Of a DNA stretch of 11,428 bases, positions 8,390-11,428 are shown piece after piece. Within the stretch, counting starts at the first letter, position 1; each line of letters begins with the position of its first letter. The position numbers and the translations under genes are program-made. Source of the stretch: Parcubacteria group bacterium (GTDB taxonomy: Bacteria > Patescibacteriota > Minisyncoccia > JACQLN01); the NCBI GenBank assembly GCA_016204035.1, contig JACQLN010000036.1:1-11428 (forward strand), given 5' to 3'. The notes below the pieces were generated by a model. The model did no database searches, was not told where the DNA came from, and saw only the letters and a program-made list of their open reading frames with translations.

Positions 8390-9505
8390 TTATCTGACAG
8401 GTTTATAACCGCCCAAAACTCCTTTTTTGGATAACACAATCTGCCATAATTGATTTTTTCTGGCTCGAAACGACCCGGCGCAGGACAAAAGATAATATCT
8501 CCACATTCTATAAAATTTTTCATTATAATTTGATTTTATCGCGCTCCAATTTTTTTCGAAGTTTTTATGCCAGGCCATAAGCGTTTTATCGTAATCCGTC
8601 CCAAAATTATGCCAATCCTCCATCACAAACAATCCCTCAATTGATTTTCCTATTTGTTTTATGGAGGGCAACATACTGTTGGGGAATATATATTTGGCGA
8701 TCCACGGGTCTGTTCCCCTTACGGAACGATTACCGCCTATGGTATGTAAAAGAAATAACCCGTCATCCTCAATAATATCGTGGATAATTTTCATAAAAGT
8801 GCGGTAGTTTTTGTATCCCGCATGTTCAAACATTCCCAAAGACACGACGTGATTAAATTTTTCATTGATATCGCGGTAATCTTGGAGGCGGGTTTGCGCG
8901 GAAAGATTTTTATAAAACATATCCGCCAGCGTTTTTTGTTCTTTTGAGACGGTGATTCCCACGGCATTCGCTCCGTATCGCGTAGCGGCATAGCCGATAA
9001 AACTGCCCCAACCAGAGCCAATATCAAGTACTCGTTGTCCGCTTTTGAGCCCGATTTTTTTGCAAACAAGATCCAGTTTTGCCTCCTGCGCCTTATCTAA
9101 ATTTTGAGCGTCTTTCCAATAGCCGCAGGTGTATGTTAAACGCTCATCAAGCATCGCGCGGTAAAGATCGTTGCCGATGTCATAATGTTTTTCTCCTATC
9201 TCAAAAGCCCTTGATTTTCTCCCGGTATTCAAAATGGAATTCCAGGCAATTTTGAATAACATGCCCCAATTTTTCCTGATTTTAACATCAAGGTCAGCCG
9301 CGAGAATTTTATGAAAAAACTCATCAAGTTTTTCGCAGTCCCACCAACCATCCATATATGACTCGCCCAATCCCAATGACCCTTCTCGCCGCGCTCGGTT
9401 GCAAAAGTCTTTATTGTGTATTTGCGGATCCCAGGGATTGCTCCCATTTATAACAACACCCGCGCCCTTTAACAAAGACTCTATAATTTGTCCTCCTTTT
9501 TTCAT
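8390..9505 (-). CDS. cfa: Cyclopropane-fatty-acyl-phospholipid synthase
   Basis: Transfers a methylene group from S-adenosylmethionine to double bonds of membrane phospholipid acyl chains. The ATG at 9505 (371 aa) lies 5 nt after the upstream stop; a TTG at 9529 overlapping that gene is less likely. The N-terminal lipid-binding domain includes EGSLGLGESYMDGWW. The methyltransferase core has VLDIGSGWGSF (159-169, with Ser where Cys is usual), GMFEHAGYKNY (224-234), LHTIGGN, DPWIAKYIFPN and a C-terminal YYLLSCAGSFRAR (337-349). Residues matching the bicarbonate-binding set of the E. coli enzyme (Cys in YTCGYW, Glu in MFEH, His and Ile in HTIG, the YY Tyr) are present. As I recall the E. coli protein, the two align over the full length without large gaps. 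Base composition is unusual: GGCC occurs once in this gene against about two dozen times in the adjacent ATPase gene by hand count, suggesting acquisition by transfer. Confidence 0.95.
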   Translation of the reverse strand: MKKGGQIIESLLKGAGVVINGSNPWDPQIHNKDFCNRARREGSLGLGESYMDGWWDCEKLDEFFHKILAADLDVKIRKNWGMLFKIAWNSILNTGRKSRAFEIGEKHYDIGNDLYRAMLDERLTYTCGYWKDAQNLDKAQEAKLDLVCKKIGLKSGQRVLDIGSGWGSFIGYAATRYGANAVGITVSKEQKTLADMFYKNLSAQTRLQDYRDINEKFNHVVSLGMFEHAGYKNYRTFMKIIHDIIEDDGLFLLHTIGGNRSVRGTDPWIAKYIFPNSMLPSIKQIGKSIEGLFVMEDWHNFGTDYDKTLMAWHKNFEKNWSAIKSNYNEKFYRMWRYYLLSCAGSFRARKNQLWQIVLSKKGVLGGYKPVR

Positions 9506-9510
9506 AGCTG

Positions 9511-10203
9511 TTATTTTAACGCGCGCCAAGTAAAATGTTCATAGATACTTGACCAAATAAATCCGAAGCTCAACGCAAACATTAATTCTTCCAATGGCAC
9601 GCCCAAGATTAAAATTCCAGAAATAGCCGGCAAATTCCATATTCGTTCCACATAGCCGGGATACATTGCGATTAAGGTCAGGAAGTATAGAAAATAAAGA
9701 GCCAGAAAAATAAAGGCGCTGGCAATCATTTTCTTTTTGAGATCCGGCCGGCAATACCAGGCAAACAATCCACCCACAATCATAGCGACAGACGCCGAAT
9801 AAATCGGATTAAGATTTGTCGTTAATAACAGAATAATGAAAATAATTGGCGCGGAAACAATCGCCCAAAAGTGATACCGATGGCGGATGTGGTGCCGTTC
9901 TTTTTGGGACATTACTTGATGTTCGGCGCGGAAAATTTGTTCGTAAAGCACAACCGCAATTCCGCCAATGCCAAATGAAAAAATCAAACTTTCAATATCA
10001 AACCCAGTTCGCTGCGCTAAATCAAAAAGTGAGGGCGGATTCCAATATTCCGGCACAAAAAAGGGCTCGGTAAATCCTAAAAGCGACGTCCAAAAACTCA
10101 CAACGAGCATTTCGTATTTTTTATCTTTGGTATTCAGCGTAGCATAGATTACCAGCCAGACCGCGATTAATATTAAACTCCAAATTAGCCAAGCGTATTG
10201 CAT
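9511..10203 (-). CDS. Lycopene-cyclase-domain-like integral membrane protein
   Basis: A 230-aa polytopic membrane protein starting at the ATG at 10203, 2 nt after the preceding stop; a GTG at 10221 would overlap that gene. I count six or seven hydrophobic segments. A polar stretch of basic and His residues (about 96-111, with ERHHIRHRYH) forms a likely cytoplasmic loop. FFVPEYWNPPSLFDL (48-62) and GVPLEELMFALSFG (201-214) are the most conserved-looking parts. The second resembles the PxEE motif of CrtYcd/CarR-type lycopene cyclase domains. No phytoene synthase, desaturase or other carotenoid gene is in the window, so carotenoid cyclisation is doubtful. A related job on another isoprenoid or lipid is possible. 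It sits 5 nt before cfa, suggesting a shared membrane role. Family resemblance is moderate; function is unknown. Confidence 0.6.
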   Translation of the reverse strand: MQYAWLIWSLILIAVWLVIYATLNTKDKKYEMLVVSFWTSLLGFTEPFFVPEYWNPPSLFDLAQRTGFDIESLIFSFGIGGIAVVLYEQIFRAEHQVMSQKERHHIRHRYHFWAIVSAPIIFIILLLTTNLNPIYSASVAMIVGGLFAWYCRPDLKKKMIASAFIFLALYFLYFLTLIAMYPGYVERIWNLPAISGILILGVPLEELMFALSFGFIWSSIYEHFTWRALK

Positions 10204-10205
10204 AG

Positions 10206-10679
10206 TTATTTTATACTCCACTTAAATGAACGCTCGGGAATGCCGCCAACATTCTTGATTTTCAATTCCACATATTCCGGCGTTGGGTTAATCGCATTAA
10301 ATATCAACACTCCTTCGCGGTGATGGCCGCCGGGGGCGGGGCCATTCCAAATTGTTGGCTGATACGTGTTGCCTTTATCATCCGCTAAAGACACCGCTGT
10401 AAGCATATCATCATCCAAGCTCCCGGAGTGAGTATCAAAAACAACTTGGAATTTCCATATCTCGGTATCTCGGCCCAGCTCAATCGGAGTGATTTTGATT
10501 GTCACCGGCGGTTGATCGTCGATTTTTGTTTCCCATTGTTTTTGCTGAACCTCACCCGCTAGTTGTTCAAGTTGCCGATCGTTCTCGATTTGCTGTTTTT
10601 TATTATTGTAACCCCAAAAGTAATAATAAATAAAAGATCCGATTGCCAGAATAATCAATATAAATTTTAGATATTTCAT
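10206..10679 (-). CDS. Membrane-anchored extracytoplasmic protein with GGHHR motif
   Basis: 157 aa, starting at the ATG at 10679 that overlaps the preceding stop by 4 nt (ATGA). Residues 4-22 form a single membrane anchor after a short basic start (MKYLKF). Residues 25-50 are charged and Gln-rich, probably helical. The remainder (about 58-157) alternates in a beta-sandwich pattern and carries PTIWNGPAPGGHHREG (108-123). The adjacent histidines could bind a metal ion. No Cys is present, so it is not a thiol-based chaperone. The topology predicts a globular domain outside the cytoplasmic membrane. I do not recognise a named family. Its place between the CCAH membrane protein and the cyclase-like protein, with overlapping or 2-nt junctions, argues that these proteins act together, perhaps in metal handling at the cell surface. 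Confidence 0.75.
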   Translation of the reverse strand: MKYLKFILIILAIGSFIYYYFWGYNNKKQQIENDRQLEQLAGEVQQKQWETKIDDQPPVTIKITPIELGRDTEIWKFQVVFDTHSGSLDDDMLTAVSLADDKGNTYQPTIWNGPAPGGHHREGVLIFNAINPTPEYVELKIKNVGGIPERSFKWSIK

Positions 10680-11134
10680 ATACGCTGTCCGCCTCGGGTA
10701 GAAAATTTAACAACCTTGTTCGCCATATAAAAAATACCGCCAAGATTAAATAATAACCCCAACCCAAAAAGCTGTGTCTGATATTGAGCGACAAAAGTGA
10801 CGACACCGGCCACGCCGAGAATGGGCAACAGGTTAGTCAGATAATGCGCGCAACAAGAGATCATCGCGGCAGTGGATGTCGCGCCGGTTACACCTAAAAC
10901 TTTACCGCCACCTTGGCCGTTATGAATAAGGTTTTGGAGATAGCTATATAAACCAATCTGAACTCCAAAACCGATAGCGAGCGTAACAATAAAATACCAA
11001 AACGAAATAAACTGACTTTGAGCGAAATCCCAGCCGGATACCAACGTCAATGTTGCAAAATACACTCCCAGCAGAATAAAACTGGCCAGCGCTCCATAAA
11101 GGCCGGGTTTAATAATGTGGGGCGATATGGTCAT
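10676..11134 (-). CDS. Four-helix membrane protein with CCAH motif, probably metal-related
   Basis: 152 aa, with its ATG at 11134 overlapping the YHS gene's stop (ATGA). Predicted membrane segments lie at about 12-34, 43-66, 84-112 and 118-140. The third carries TSTAAMISCCAHYLTNLLP, in which Cys94, Cys95 and His97 sit next to each other within or at the edge of the membrane, a geometry suited to a soft metal such as copper(I) or mercury(II), as with the Cys pair of MerT. A glycine-rich loop (73-77, GQGGG) precedes it. I do not know an established function for the family. The direct coupling to a YHS metal-binding protein and the downstream metal ATPase make a metal transport or sensing role the leading inference. 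A purely structural role of the Cys pair cannot be excluded. Confidence 0.75.
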   Translation of the reverse strand: MTISPHIIKPGLYGALASFILLGVYFATLTLVSGWDFAQSQFISFWYFIVTLAIGFGVQIGLYSYLQNLIHNGQGGGKVLGVTGATSTAAMISCCAHYLTNLLPILGVAGVVTFVAQYQTQLFGLGLLFNLGGIFYMANKVVKFSTRGGQRI

Positions 11135-11340
11135 TGGCCGCTATAACGATCAGGCGCTTTCTCAAATTGCCCTCGGCAATGGTCTGAACAGAAAAAATAA
11201 GTCTGCCCCCGGTAATTAAAAGCAATGTCATTGGCCGCTTCCATGCCGCACACGGGATCTAAGAGACCTTTATTTTTCGGCTTAACGCTAAAACCGAACC
11301 GCCTCAATTTTTTAATTAATGATTTGATTTTGTTTTCCAT
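11131..11340 (-). CDS. Small YHS-domain metal-binding protein
   Basis: 69 aa. Residues 26-67 are a complete YHS domain: DPVCGM (28-33) with Cys31, then YFFCSDHCRGQF (48-59) with Cys51, His54 and Cys55, and a closing P-x-x-Y (63-66). YHS domains bind metal ions and often sit in, or next to, copper and mercury transport proteins. A basic amphipathic N-terminal segment (4-24, LIKKLRRF and following) may contact membrane or nucleic acid. There is no signal peptide, so the protein should be cytoplasmic. It overlaps the next gene by 4 nt and heads the tightly coupled cluster. A cytoplasmic metal chaperone delivering to the CCAH protein or the ATPase is a plausible but untested role. TATAAT lies only 9 nt before the start codon, see the promoter entry. 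Confidence 0.88.
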   Translation of the reverse strand: MENKIKSLIKKLRRFGFSVKPKNKGLLDPVCGMEAANDIAFNYRGQTYFFCSDHCRGQFEKAPDRYSGQ

Positions 11341-11349
11341 ATCGCTGTG

Positions 11350-11377
11350 ATTATACCCGTCGTTCTTATTTTACTAA
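11350..11377 (-). promoter_or_regulatory. Possible promoter giving a leaderless YHS mRNA
   Basis: On the minus strand a perfect TATAAT (11355-11350) has TTAGTA (11377-11372) 16 nt upstream, a weak -35 box. The -10 box ends 9 nt before the YHS start codon, so transcripts would begin at or within about 2-4 nt of the ATG. The -35 overlaps the stop region of the upstream gene, so the YHS gene may instead simply follow it in an operon. Confidence 0.35.
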
Positions 11378-11428
11378 GCTGGAATTGTGCATCCAGACAA
11401 AATACCACGCAAACACCCAAGCGAACAC
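11366..11428 (-). CDS. C-terminal tail of an unidentified protein, probably membrane-bound (5' end outside window)
   Basis: The minus-strand frame is open from the right edge to a TAA at 11366-11368, giving 20 visible residues rich in Trp, Phe, Tyr and Val, followed by a polar HNSSLVK end. This looks like a final membrane helix with a short tail. The stop is 25 nt before the YHS start, the same tight spacing as the rest of the cluster. The stretch is too short to identify a family, and an open frame of this length can occur by chance; the hydrophobic character and location are the only support. Confidence 0.45.
   Translation of the reverse strand: MFAWVFAWYFVWMHNSSLVK

Overview
The window looks like a chromosomal segment of a small-genome bacterium, most likely from the Candidate Phyla Radiation (Patescibacteria, Parcubacteria-like). 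I infer this from the very reduced pyruvate kinase, the tightly packed co-directional genes, the near absence of Shine-Dalgarno sequences, and small membrane-protein families I associate with that group. No rRNA, tRNA or other phylogenetic marker is present, so the assignment stays an inference. TGA ends several genes (enolase, the YHS gene, the CCAH membrane gene), so it is a stop codon here and the TGA-as-glycine code of some CPR lineages does not apply.

Layout: on the + strand, 3-950 is the 3' part of an exported coiled-coil protein with a C-terminal lytic transglycosylase domain. It ends at a large nested palindrome with a T-tract (995-1136), where it converges with the rest of the window. 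Every other protein gene is on the minus strand. Read in transcription order from the right edge they are: the tail of an unknown membrane protein; a YHS-domain metal-binding protein; a four-helix membrane protein with a CCAH motif; an anchored protein with a GGHHR motif; a lycopene-cyclase-like membrane protein; cyclopropane fatty acid synthase; a P1B-type heavy-metal ATPase with an N-terminal metal-binding domain; a DoxX-like membrane protein; a D-2-hydroxyacid dehydrogenase; glycerate 2-kinase; enolase; and a minimal pyruvate kinase. Spacing is mostly 4-bp overlaps or gaps of 2-44 nt from the YHS gene to glycerate kinase. Gaps widen to 222 nt before enolase and 120 nt before pyruvate kinase.

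How the genes may work together: the right half (YHS, CCAH protein, GGHHR protein, cyclase-like protein, Cfa, metal ATPase, DoxX) reads as an envelope and metal-handling module, probably for copper or a related soft metal, combined with membrane-lipid modification. The left half is a short carbon route. A 2-hydroxyacid dehydrogenase could supply glycerate, glycerate 2-kinase makes 2-phosphoglycerate, enolase makes phosphoenolpyruvate and pyruvate kinase makes pyruvate plus ATP. Alternatively the dehydrogenase is a D-lactate dehydrogenase that reoxidises NADH on the pyruvate produced.

Most notable points: a pyruvate kinase that appears to be only the catalytic barrel, without B and C domains; a CPD instead of CPC metal-site motif in the P-type ATPase; an E. 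coli-like cfa gene of unusual base composition; a probable structured small RNA with its own promoter between enolase and glycerate kinase; and several palindromic spacers that may be genome-wide repeats.
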